Assembly: GCF_007747215.1 (NCBI RefSeq)
Contig: NZ_CP036273.1
Span: 3,208,322-3,272,321 of the forward strand
DNA from: Urbifossiella limnaea
Lineage (GTDB): Bacteria; Planctomycetota; Planctomycetia; Gemmatales; Gemmataceae
DNA length: 64,000 nucleotides
Reading direction: 5' to 3'
This document shows, piece by piece, positions 15,656-23,722 of this stretch (within the stretch, counting starts at the first letter, position 1; the number at the start of each line of letters is the position of its first letter). Position numbers and translations under genes: made by a program. A model generated the notes under the pieces. That model was not told where the DNA came from, did not search any database, and was given only the letters and a program-made list of their open reading frames with translations.

Positions 15656-18460
15656 TCACTTTCGCATCAACTCGACAGCCGCTGCCCGAAACTCGCGGTA
15701 CTCGGGCGTCTCGCGAAGCGCAGCCAGGTCGTTGTCGCTCTCATACCTCGACACGTTTCGAACGCCCGCCAGGTAGGCCTGCCGGAGCCACTGCAGGGCT
15801 GCGGTCTGGTCCGCCGGGTTACTCGACCGAGCCAGTGCGGCCGCGAGGCGGTACGAGTCGAGGTCCGTGGGTTGCCGCGCGGCCGAGGCGGCAACGGCGT
15901 CACGAGCCTCGGCCGCCCGGCCGAGACGGGCGAGCGCCAACGCGCGGGCGGCGTGGAATTCGGCACGCCCGGGGAAGCGGTAGACGGCCTCCTCGGCGGC
16001 GTGCAGCGCGGCCTCCGCGTCGTTCGTGTGACCGAGCACGGATCGCAACAGCGCCCGGAAGGCGTCCGGCGTGGCGGCGCCTCCGGCGACGGCCTTCTCA
16101 AAGTCGCGTCGCGCTCCGGTGGGGTCGTGGGCCTCGATCGCCAACCCCCGTTCCAGCCAATCGACCGCCCGTACGGGCGTGACCGACGCCAGTGCGCGTC
16201 GGTCGGCAGCAGCCCCGGCTGGGTCGCCGCTGGCGTCCCGGGCCGCGGCCCGGCCGAGGAACGACGCCACCGGCCGAACGCCGCTGCGGATCGCCACCGT
16301 GAAATCGTCCGCGGCGCCCGGGTAGTCGCCGACCGCGAGCCGGGCGCTACCGCGCAGGTCACGGAAGTCGGCCCCCGGCTCGACGCCCTCCATCCGCCTC
16401 ACGCTTCGGTCGAACACCTTCAGCGCGCGGTCGGGCCGTTTCGCGTTCAACTCGGCCCGCCCCCAGTGGCGGTAGGTGCGGAGGTCGCGGGGAAGGAGCG
16501 CCGCGGCGACGGCGTACCGTTCGACGGCCGCGTCCGCCTGGCCCAGGCGGTCCCGGCAGGTGGCGAGCAGGAACTGGGCCGCGGCGTGCGTCGGGTCGGC
16601 GAACGTCACGTCTTCCAGAGCCGCGGCAGCCTCCGCGGTGCGGGCCGCCCGGAAGTCCTCGACGGCGTTCAGGAAGTGGTCGCGCGGCGTCGACGGCGGT
16701 CCGGGCTCGGCGGCGCTCAGCCCGAACTCACGGAGGAGTCGCACGAGGGCCGGCGGCGCCTCTGCGAAGCACGCGGTCGCGGCGTGGGCGAACCGAGCGG
16801 CGTCGTTGCGGACGGCGTCCCCGTCGGGGCCGGGCTCCACCCGCGACTCGGCCAGTCGGGCGCTGGCGTACAGCAGGGCCACCTCACCCAGGTCGGCCGT
16901 GAGGGCGGCACGTCGGTCGTGCGGGAGGCGGCGTAGTGTGTCGCGCTCCCGCCAGTTCGGGTCGTCCGCGAGGCCGTAGTCGGAGAGCAGTACCCGAGCG
17001 CGGCTCATGCCGCGCGCGACCGCCAGGGGGTCGTCCGTCGTCGTCAGGTCGATCCGCAGTGGGTGGAGCAACTCGGTCGTGGTCTGGGCCTTCAAGTGGG
17101 CTTCGGCGGTACTGCGGCCGTCGGCGGCCTGCACGGCGTAGGAGGCGCTTCCGCCGGCCGCCAGGACCACGGCAGCGATCACGCCGCCGACCAGGAGCCG
17201 GGGGTTCCGCCGCCGCCACTTCCGAGCCCGCTCCGCGACGGACCGCTCGCGCGCGAACCGGAGCGGCCGGTCGGCCAGCTGTCGGTCCACGTCCTCCTTC
17301 AGGTCCGCGGCCGTCTGGTACCGGTCGGCCGGGTCGGGGGCGAGCAACTTCCTCACGATCGCATCGACCGCCGGCGTCACCGCGGTGTTCGCGGCGCGCA
17401 GGTCGGGCGGCCCCGCCTGCCGGGCGGCCATCAGGCTGTCGAAGTTGGCCAGCGCGCGCGACGAGCCTGGGAACGGCGGTTCGCCCGCGAGCAACTCGAA
17501 CGCGACCACACCGAGCGCGTACAGGTCGGTGCGCGCGTCCACCCCGCCGTGCCCGCGGGTGCGCAGGTCGAGCAGTTGCTCCGGGGCCATGTACTGCACG
17601 GTGCCGCCGACCAGCTCGCGGCTCGCCTCGGTGGCGTCGGTCGAGAGGTTGAAGTCGAGGAGCATCGGCTCGCCGGTGTCGGCGAGGAGCACGTTACCCA
17701 GCTTGATGTCGAGGTGGAGGATGCCACGGCCGTGGGCGTGGTCGAGCCCGGCGGCGAGCTGAGACAACACCCTCAGGACCGCGACCGGGTTGCCGACCAG
17801 GTCGTCCGGTACGTCGGCGGCGGGCGTCGGGGTCGGTGCCGGTGCGGTCTTCTGCGGCCGCACCTTGGTGGTCACGGTCGTGGAGCCGCGCAGGGCGCGG
17901 GTCTTCTTGCTCCACCCGCCGGAGCTACCGCGGTGCGACTTCAACACGTCGGCGAGTGTCCGCCGGCCGCGGAGCGGCATGCAGATCAGCTGCATCGGCC
18001 CGACCGCGTGAACGGAGTAGACCGGCACGACGTTCAGGTGCTGAAGCCGGGCCAGCCGCTCCGGCTCGCGCGTCGGACGGAGCGTGACCTTCAGAGCAAC
18101 CGGGCGGCTGGCGAGGTCGAGTTGGTGGGCGAGGAACACCCGCCCGAACGTGCCGCGGCCCAACTCCTCGACGAGCCGAAAGCCCACGAACACGTCGCCG
18201 ACCTCCGGCATCGACGGGCCGGCGGCGGGGTCGTCGCCGAACGCGGAGCTACCGGTCCTGCTGGACCCGAACACGGCGGGAGGCGGGGGCGGGCCGAACA
18301 GGATGGTCGGAGGCGGCGTCTGGTCCAGCGGAGCCGGCAGCCGGCGAGACGGCGGGATGGGAATGCTGGGCGTAATCGTCACGGACGACTCCGGGCGCTC
18401 CCGTGAGCAGGGCCGGGGTCCGTCCCGGGCTTGGGGGTCGTCGCCACGTTCAACCGACAC
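15656..18460 (-). CDS. Membrane Ser/Thr protein kinase with TPR tail
   Basis: A 934-residue Hanks-type kinase. The Pro-rich N-terminus (about 1-85) is followed by the kinase domain (about 90-400) with glycine loop LGRGTFGRVF and lysine in VALKVTL. The catalytic loop is HLDIKLGNVLL and the metal-binding motif is DFN, in place of HRD and DFG; YMAPEQ follows. One transmembrane helix (about 425-450, LLVGGVIAAVVLAAGG) leads into an outer region of tetratricopeptide-like repeats (about 560-920). A 40-residue basic insertion rich in Lys/Arg/Thr sits in the N-lobe to C-lobe junction (about 175-215). The non-RD loop suggests it is not controlled by activation-loop phosphorylation. Substrate unknown. 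It is monocistronic, convergent with the 71-residue gene. Confidence 0.88.
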   Translation of the reverse strand: MSVERGDDPQARDGPRPCSRERPESSVTITPSIPIPPSRRLPAPLDQTPPPTILFGPPPPPAVFGSSRTGSSAFGDDPAAGPSMPEVGDVFVGFRLVEELGRGTFGRVFLAHQLDLASRPVALKVTLRPTREPERLARLQHLNVVPVYSVHAVGPMQLICMPLRGRRTLADVLKSHRGSSGGWSKKTRALRGSTTVTTKVRPQKTAPAPTPTPAADVPDDLVGNPVAVLRVLSQLAAGLDHAHGRGILHLDIKLGNVLLADTGEPMLLDFNLSTDATEASRELVGGTVQYMAPEQLLDLRTRGHGGVDARTDLYALGVVAFELLAGEPPFPGSSRALANFDSLMAARQAGPPDLRAANTAVTPAVDAIVRKLLAPDPADRYQTAADLKEDVDRQLADRPLRFARERSVAERARKWRRRNPRLLVGGVIAAVVLAAGGSASYAVQAADGRSTAEAHLKAQTTTELLHPLRIDLTTTDDPLAVARGMSRARVLLSDYGLADDPNWRERDTLRRLPHDRRAALTADLGEVALLYASARLAESRVEPGPDGDAVRNDAARFAHAATACFAEAPPALVRLLREFGLSAAEPGPPSTPRDHFLNAVEDFRAARTAEAAAALEDVTFADPTHAAAQFLLATCRDRLGQADAAVERYAVAAALLPRDLRTYRHWGRAELNAKRPDRALKVFDRSVRRMEGVEPGADFRDLRGSARLAVGDYPGAADDFTVAIRSGVRPVASFLGRAAARDASGDPAGAAADRRALASVTPVRAVDWLERGLAIEAHDPTGARRDFEKAVAGGAATPDAFRALLRSVLGHTNDAEAALHAAEEAVYRFPGRAEFHAARALALARLGRAAEARDAVAASAARQPTDLDSYRLAAALARSSNPADQTAALQWLRQAYLAGVRNVSRYESDNDLAALRETPEYREFRAAAVELMRK

Positions 18461-18615
18461 GAGAAAAATAGTGTGCGGGTTGTAACGGCTGCGACGGCTG
18501 TATCAACGGTTACGAGCATGTAGCACGCGACGACGCGGCGTGCAACAAAAACGGGCGGAATCCCTACCCGCGAGACCGCGGCCGGCAGACGGCTGAGTCC
18601 GTTACCCGAAATTCG

Positions 18616-20151
18616 CTACTTCTTGGGAACGGGGACAGCGCCGCGCTCCGGCGGTGGAGGGACGGCCGGCACCGTGAGCGGCTGCGCGACGCCACGGCCG
18701 AGCGAGGACTCGGCCGGCTGCCCGAGGGCGGTGAACAGGCGGTACTGGGCGCGGTTGAACTCGATGACGGTTTGCAGGTACTGGGTCCGCGCCTGGTTCA
18801 GGGCCTGGATGCCGGTCAGCGGCTCGAGCGCGTCGAACTGCCGCTTCGGCCCGTCGGCGCCGTACGCCGCCTCGCGGAACTTCCGACCCATCTCGGTCGC
18901 CTCGCGGACCGCTTCCTGTGCGGCGAGGAGCGCGTCGTACCGCGCGGCTGCGGTGCGGGCGGACTCGGCCACTTCCGCCGACACCGCGGCGCGGACTTCG
19001 GCGACGCGGTACTGCGCCGCCTCGAACACGGCGCGGCGCTGGCGGACGGTCGCCGCGTTGCCGGCGCCGAGGGCGTCGAGCTGCCACACGAGCGCGGCGC
19101 TGGCGTTGTACTGGCCGCGGAACTCGCTCCACCCGTAGGTCGTGCCGGCCGGCACCGGCTTGACGAGCCCGCGCCCCGCCTGCATCCCGCCGCCGATGAA
19201 GTCGGCCTGCACACGAGGTAAGAGCGGGGCCATCTTCGCCTGCTGCACGAGGCTCGTGGCTGCCTCCAATTCGGCGAGCACCGCCGTCATTTCGGGCCTG
19301 GCCTGCACGGCGGCGTCGATCAGCTGCGGAAGCGTGTTTTCCCCCGGCACCAGGATCACGGGCACGACGGCGACCTCGAACGGCCGCAGCTCGACGGCCG
19401 GGTCGAGAAGTAGCAACCGTGCGAGCCGCGCGGACGCGGCCCCCGCGCGGGCGCGGAGCACGAGCGCCTCCTGCCGGCGGATGTTGACCTCCGTGGCGGC
19501 GCGCTGGACGTCTGCCACGGTCTTGTTCGCGCCGGCCTTCGCGCCTGCTTCCGCGGCCGTGAGCATCTGTTCGGCACGGAATAGCGTTCGGGCGTTCACC
19601 GCGAGGAGGCCGTGCGCTTCGAGCAAGTCCAGGTACGCCGACGCGGCGTCGTACTGCACGCTGTTCGCCGCGGCGACCGATCTCGCCTCCTCGGCCCGGA
19701 CGACGCGGCGGGCGACGAGCGGGCCGTAGAGGGCCTCACCCAGGTCGAACCGCCACTGCGGCCCGACGCCGAGGGCGAAGTACCCGCGCGAGGCGTCGAA
19801 GATGTCGCCGCGGCGGTTCTGGTCGATCCCCTCGTGGTAGAAGAACGACGGCCCGAACGAGAGCGTCGGAACCCACTGGAGCTGGGAGCGGTCCAGCCTT
19901 GCGACGGCTTCCTGGGCACGGGCGCGGGCGATGCCGACGGTGGGGTTGTTGGCCCCGGCGAGCTTCAGCACCGTGGGCAAGTCGATGGGGTAGGCGCTGG
20001 GTGTGAGGGCACCGTAGAGGTTCCTCGGCACCAGGTCGCCAGCGCTCTGCGGGAGTGTGGCCTCCGGCGGGCCGAACGGGTTCGGCAGCGGCGGCTGGGC
20101 GACGGCGGGTGTCGTGGCCGCGAGGAAGAGCAGCCAGCCGGCCCGACGCAT
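18616..20151 (-). CDS. TolC-family outer-membrane channel protein
   Basis: A 511-residue secreted protein. The signal peptide MRRAGWLLFLAATTPAVAQ is cleaved near residue 19. Two long alpha-helical halves follow the TolC/OEP pattern, with an AAYLDLLEAHGLLAVN-type helix in the first half and a LVQQAKMAPLLPRVQADF helix-strand turn in the second. It would form the trimeric outer-membrane exit duct of an efflux or type I secretion system. No inner-membrane pump or membrane-fusion protein is adjacent, so its partners are elsewhere. The start at 20151 fits the signal peptide; longer in-frame extensions do not code. Confidence 0.87.
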   Translation of the reverse strand: MRRAGWLLFLAATTPAVAQPPLPNPFGPPEATLPQSAGDLVPRNLYGALTPSAYPIDLPTVLKLAGANNPTVGIARARAQEAVARLDRSQLQWVPTLSFGPSFFYHEGIDQNRRGDIFDASRGYFALGVGPQWRFDLGEALYGPLVARRVVRAEEARSVAAANSVQYDAASAYLDLLEAHGLLAVNARTLFRAEQMLTAAEAGAKAGANKTVADVQRAATEVNIRRQEALVLRARAGAASARLARLLLLDPAVELRPFEVAVVPVILVPGENTLPQLIDAAVQARPEMTAVLAELEAATSLVQQAKMAPLLPRVQADFIGGGMQAGRGLVKPVPAGTTYGWSEFRGQYNASAALVWQLDALGAGNAATVRQRRAVFEAAQYRVAEVRAAVSAEVAESARTAAARYDALLAAQEAVREATEMGRKFREAAYGADGPKRQFDALEPLTGIQALNQARTQYLQTVIEFNRAQYRLFTALGQPAESSLGRGVAQPLTVPAVPPPPERGAVPVPKK

Positions 20152-20235
20152 CCGCGACTCCTGGGGTGAGACGTGTCGGGAGTATCGGCGCGGGCGGTCA
20201 CGTGGCTTGGGGGATTTCGGGAAGGGTGAAAGGAA

Positions 20236-20267
20236 CGAAGCCCACCCGCCGCGGCGGGTGGGCTTCG
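20236..20267 (-). terminator. Terminator after EF-Tu-like gene
   Basis: A perfect 15-bp stem (20236-20250 / 20253-20267) with a 2-nt loop, followed on the minus strand by TTCCTTTC. It lies 6 bp after the EF-Tu-like stop. Confidence 0.8.
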
Positions 20268-20273
20268 CCCGGG

Positions 20274-21449
20274 TCAGCCCAGCAACTCGGTGACGACACC
20301 GGAGCCGACGGTCTTGCCACCCTCGCGGATGGCGAACCGGCCGCCGGCCGTCAGCGCCACCGGCCGGTCGAGCGTTACCTCGACCGGGGCCGAGTCGCCC
20401 GGCATCACCATGTCGACGCCCGCCGGCAGCGTCAACGCCCCGGTCACGTCGGTGGTGCGGACGAAGAACTGCGGCTTGTACCCGCTGAAGAACGGGGTGT
20501 GACGACCGCCCTCCGCCTTCGTCAGCGCGTACACCGACGCCCGAAACCGCGTGTTCGGCGTCACCGACCCCGGGGCGGCGAGCACGCAGCCCCGCCACAC
20601 CTGGTCGGCCTTCACGCCGCGCAGCCGGACGCCGACGTTTTCGCCGGCCTCGGCCCGGGCCGTCGGCAGGTGGAACGCCTCGACGCTGGTGACGACCGCC
20701 TCCAGGCCGTCGGCGGCGCCAAGCACCTCGACGCGGTCACCGGGGCCGACCCGCCCCCGGGCGACCAGGCCGGTGACGACCGTGCCGAGCCCCTCGATCG
20801 AGTACACGCCCTCGACCGGCAGAAGGAACGGCTTGTCCACCTCCCGCGCCGGTGCGGGGACGTGGGCGTCGAGCGCCGCCAGCAGCTCGCGGACGCACCC
20901 GTTGAACACGGGGTCGGCCGGGTTGTCGAGGGCGCCCTTCGCGTTGCCGCGGACGACCGGCGTGCCGGCGCCGTCGTAGCCGTACTTCGCCAGCAGGTCG
21001 CGGGTCTCCAGCTCGACCAGGTCCACCAACTCGGCGTCCGTCACGAGGTCCACCTTGTTGAGGAAGACGACGAGCCGGTCGAGGCCGACCTGGCGGGCGA
21101 GGAGGACGTGCTCGCGCGTCTGCGGCATCGGGCCGTCCACGGCCGAGATCAGCAGCACCGCCCCGTCCATCTGGGCGGCCCCGGTGATCATGTTCTTGAC
21201 GTAGTCCGCGTGCCCCGGGCAGTCGACGTGGGCGTACTCGCGGTGCTCCGTCTCGTACCGGACGTGGCTGGCGACGACGGTGACCGTCTTCGTCTCGTCG
21301 CGCCGCACGCCGCCCTTGGCGATGGCGTGGTAGTCCTTCCGCTCGGCGAGGCCGAGTTCGGCCTGAACGGCGAGGACGGCGGCGGTGAGGGTGGTCTTGC
21401 CGTGGTCGATGTGGCCGATGGTGCCGACGTTGACGTGAACCTTCTTCAT
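20274..21449 (-). CDS. Divergent elongation factor Tu paralogue
   Basis: A 391-residue EF-Tu-family GTPase of full length with all three domains. [38 protein letters not shown] and the C-terminal [15 protein letters not shown] and [16 protein letters not shown] are clear. The switch I (effector) region differs: where EF-Tu has the near-invariant RGITI, this protein has KTVTV, preceded by GGVRRDET. The Thr that contacts Mg is retained, but the Arg-Gly before it is lost. It stands alone instead of beside the usual tRNA, secE or rps genes. I read it as a specialised second EF-Tu; whether it delivers aa-tRNA is open. A 9-bp hairpin (21480-21508) lies in its leader. Confidence 0.85.
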   Translation of the reverse strand: MKKVHVNVGTIGHIDHGKTTLTAAVLAVQAELGLAERKDYHAIAKGGVRRDETKTVTVVASHVRYETEHREYAHVDCPGHADYVKNMITGAAQMDGAVLLISAVDGPMPQTREHVLLARQVGLDRLVVFLNKVDLVTDAELVDLVELETRDLLAKYGYDGAGTPVVRGNAKGALDNPADPVFNGCVRELLAALDAHVPAPAREVDKPFLLPVEGVYSIEGLGTVVTGLVARGRVGPGDRVEVLGAADGLEAVVTSVEAFHLPTARAEAGENVGVRLRGVKADQVWRGCVLAAPGSVTPNTRFRASVYALTKAEGGRHTPFFSGYKPQFFVRTTDVTGALTLPAGVDMVMPGDSAPVEVTLDRPVALTAGGRFAIREGGKTVGSGVVTELLG

Positions 21450-21654
21450 GGGAGCGAGCCCCTGCCGGCCGCGACGAGCGGGCGGCGGTTGTCCGGGGTC
21501 CGCCGCCCGGCCGCGGCTTGCGGCCTTTTTTCCGCGACGAGCGGATCCAGGGCGGGGCACCCGGCGGTGCCAAATGGCGGGTCAAGGACACGGACGGTTC
21601 GGTGGAGGTTCGGCGGGGCCGGCGCTACAATGCCTCACACAACAGGAGCCGCAC

Positions 21655-22128
21655 ATGGGCCGATCCGCGAGTGGGTATGACCTGTCGCCGCTGACCGCCG
21701 ACGCCCGCGCCGCGGCCGAGGCGACACTGACGCCGGACGAGCGGCGCGTCATACTACACCAGGGCACGGAGCGGCCGTTCTGCGGCGGGCTGCTGAAGAA
21801 CAAGGAAGCGGGCGTGTACGTGTGCCGGCTGTGCGGCCTGCCGCTGTTCCGCTCGGGGTCGAAGTTCGAGTCCGGCACCGGTTGGCCGAGCTTCACGACG
21901 CCGTACGACCCGGCCCACGTCGCGGAGGTCGTGGACGACAGCCACGGCATGGTCCGCACCGAGATTCGCTGCGCCCGCTGCGACGGCCACCTCGGCCACG
22001 TCTTCCCTGACGGCCCGGCGCCGTCGGGTCTTCGGTACTGCCTGAACTCGGTGTCGCTGGCGTTCAGGACCGAACCGCCGCCGCCGGGCGCGGGTCCGTC
22101 CCTTGCCCCTGCAACGGGGCCGGCTTAG
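21655..22128 (+). CDS. msrB: Peptide-methionine (R)-S-oxide reductase
   Basis: A 157-residue MsrB that repairs methionine-R-sulfoxide in proteins. Two zinc-binding CxxC pairs are visible (CRLCG and [12 protein letters not shown]). The catalytic Cys lies in RYCLNSVSL near the C-terminus, and SGTGWPSF is the conserved substrate-site segment. The ATG at 21655 has AGGAG upstream. Longer in-frame starts run through the EF-Tu leader and are rejected. Its stop is 1 bp from the converging stop of the integrated integrase gene, so read-through from the island is possible. Confidence 0.95.
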   Translation: MGRSASGYDLSPLTADARAAAEATLTPDERRVILHQGTERPFCGGLLKNKEAGVYVCRLCGLPLFRSGSKFESGTGWPSFTTPYDPAHVAEVVDDSHGMVRTEIRCARCDGHLGHVFPDGPAPSGLRYCLNSVSLAFRTEPPPPGAGPSLAPATGPA

Positions 22129-22129
22129 G

Positions 22130-23515
22130 TTAAATCGACGGGCCAAGTGGCGGAATGGCAGACGCACTCGACTCAAAATCGAGCGTAGCAATACGTGTGG
22201 GTTCGAGTCCCACCTTGGCCACCTGAACATCTGGACAGTATGAGACGGGAGCGGTCAGGACCGGACTAACCGGTCTGCCCGCAAGCACTTCCGCCGATGT
22301 TGTCCCGTCGGGTCTAATTCCGTCCGCCCGGGTCTGCGTCGGCTTTTGCGTCGCCGGTGCGTCGGAAGTTGCGTCGCCGCGCACGGCCTTCTCGAAGTCC
22401 CCTTCCAGCGTCTGCAAGTAGTGGCCGAGCGCGATCTTCGGCGTGTTGCCGACCCAGGCGGTCACGACGTGTATGGGGTGTTGCTTCATCAGGTCGGTTT
22501 CGAGACTCGACCGCAGGTTCTGGAACAGCCGCGGCCACGCCACCAGTCCGGCCCGGCGGACGAGCTTCTCGAACACCGACCGCAGGTTCGTGTTCACCCA
22601 CCCGCCCGGCTTCTGGGTCGTGGCCCGGTAGCGGTCGCCCTGCGCGCCGCCGATCACGTACACCTCGCCGGGGCCGGCCAGCTCCCACGCCTCTTCGAGG
22701 TACGGCCGGAGCCGGGCGAAGATCGGCACCACCCGCGACGCCTTCCCCTCGATGTGCTCCGTCTTCGGCGAGTCCACGACCATCCGCCCGCGGGGCAGGT
22801 CCACGCCCTCCCACTTGAGCGACAGCACCTCGGACGGGCAGCGGAGCCCTCCGAACCGGGCCAGTGCGATGATGACCCGCCAGAGGGGTGTCGCCTTGTC
22901 GAGGAGTGCGAGGGTGTCCGCCTCGGTGACGTAGAACTGGCGCTCGAGCGGGTTGTGGTTCTTGCCGCCCACGTCGGCGAACGGGTTCTCGGCGATGAGT
23001 TTCAGCTTGAGCGCGTACTTGAACAGCATCTTGGCCATCTTGAGCCGGCGGTAGACCGTGGCCCCGGCCTTCCCCGTGTATGCCGCTTTGAACCGCTCGG
23101 CCTCGGCCACCGTGACGGCCCGGAGGTCGGTCCCGACCCCGAGCTCGGCCACCAGGTCGGCGGCGACCCGGCGGATCGTCACCAGCGTGGCGGGCTTGGT
23201 GTGCCCGTCGGTCGCTCGGCGGCGGACGTACTCGTCGAGGAATGCGCCCAGCTTCTGGGACTGACGCTCGGCCATCAGCCCCACGGCGGCGAGCTTCGCG
23301 GCGAGGTCGTCGGGAATGGTGGCCGTCCACGCCGCCGTCTGCGGATCGACCGGCGCCCTGGCGGCGATGCTGCCGACCAGCGACTCGACGCGCAGCTTGA
23401 CCGCGGCGGCGACCTTCTGCGTCACCTTCCCGAGGTAGATCGTCTTCCGCCCCCCGCCGGGGGCGGCGAACAGGATGCGGACGTTGCCGCCGTTGTCGGT
23501 GCTGATGCTGGCCAT
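22130..23515 (-). CDS. int: Tyrosine integrase of the island (integrated form, altered C-terminus)
   Basis: A 461-residue tyrosine recombinase. A SAM-like core-binding region (about 90-180) precedes the catalytic domain: Arg225 in GLRCPSEVLSL, box II QNLR (Arg335, with Gln in place of the usual His), HVVTAWVGNT, and the nucleophile Tyr366 in GHYLQ. From residue 432 the frame enters the attachment core (VAKVGLEP), and the last 22 residues are antisense tRNA-Leu sequence. The start is the ATG at 23515 with AGAAGGG upstream. The native tail appears to be the 77-codon ORF at 37,133-37,366, so the gene is split by integration. Transcription runs antisense through tRNA-Leu. Confidence 0.92.
   Translation of the reverse strand: MASISTDNGGNVRILFAAPGGGRKTIYLGKVTQKVAAAVKLRVESLVGSIAARAPVDPQTAAWTATIPDDLAAKLAAVGLMAERQSQKLGAFLDEYVRRRATDGHTKPATLVTIRRVAADLVAELGVGTDLRAVTVAEAERFKAAYTGKAGATVYRRLKMAKMLFKYALKLKLIAENPFADVGGKNHNPLERQFYVTEADTLALLDKATPLWRVIIALARFGGLRCPSEVLSLKWEGVDLPRGRMVVDSPKTEHIEGKASRVVPIFARLRPYLEEAWELAGPGEVYVIGGAQGDRYRATTQKPGGWVNTNLRSVFEKLVRRAGLVAWPRLFQNLRSSLETDLMKQHPIHVVTAWVGNTPKIALGHYLQTLEGDFEKAVRGDATSDAPATQKPTQTRADGIRPDGTTSAEVLAGRPVSPVLTAPVSYCPDVQVAKVGLEPTRIATLDFESSASAIPPLGPSI
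22141..22221 (+). tRNA. tRNA-Leu (anticodon CAA)
   Basis: The acceptor stem GGCCAAG (22141-22147) pairs with CTTGGCC (22214-22220), U8 and discriminator A22221 are in place, and the CCA end is not encoded. The anticodon stem CTCGA/TCGAG encloses loop CTCAAAA, giving anticodon CAA for UUG codons. A long variable arm is typical of class II tRNA-Leu. The 3' half is the insertion site of the island and remains intact. Confidence 0.95.
22199..22222 (+). repeat. att direct repeat, left copy
   Basis: A 24-bp perfect match to 37343-37366. It spans the T-loop and acceptor 3' strand of tRNA-Leu plus one base beyond the discriminator. On the minus strand it encodes VAKVGLEP in the integrase frame. Confidence 0.93.
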
Positions 23516-23660
23516 CGAGTTGTGCCCTTCTGAGAACGGCCGGCCGGCGGGTGCGGTTCTCAGGTCGCATCCCGCCGGCCCGGCCAAAGGCGTGTGGATC
23601 ATACCGGCGGCCACCGCGGCGCGCCAGCTCGGTAGTCGATCGCTCCCGCCCGCCGACACC

Positions 23661-23722
23661 TGAAACCATCCCCAAAGTCCCCATAGTTGAACCACGGTCG
23701 AACTACGGGGGCTTTGGGGACT
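23661..23722. repeat. Imperfect palindrome between replication gene and integrase
   Basis: Arms 23667-23688 and 23701-23722 are inverted copies, about 80% alike, of a motif containing CCCCAAAGTCCCC. The repeat directly follows the primase stop and precedes the integrase start. It could be a terminator or a protein-binding site for control of int. Related motifs recur at 32,576 and 37,084 within the same island. Confidence 0.6.
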
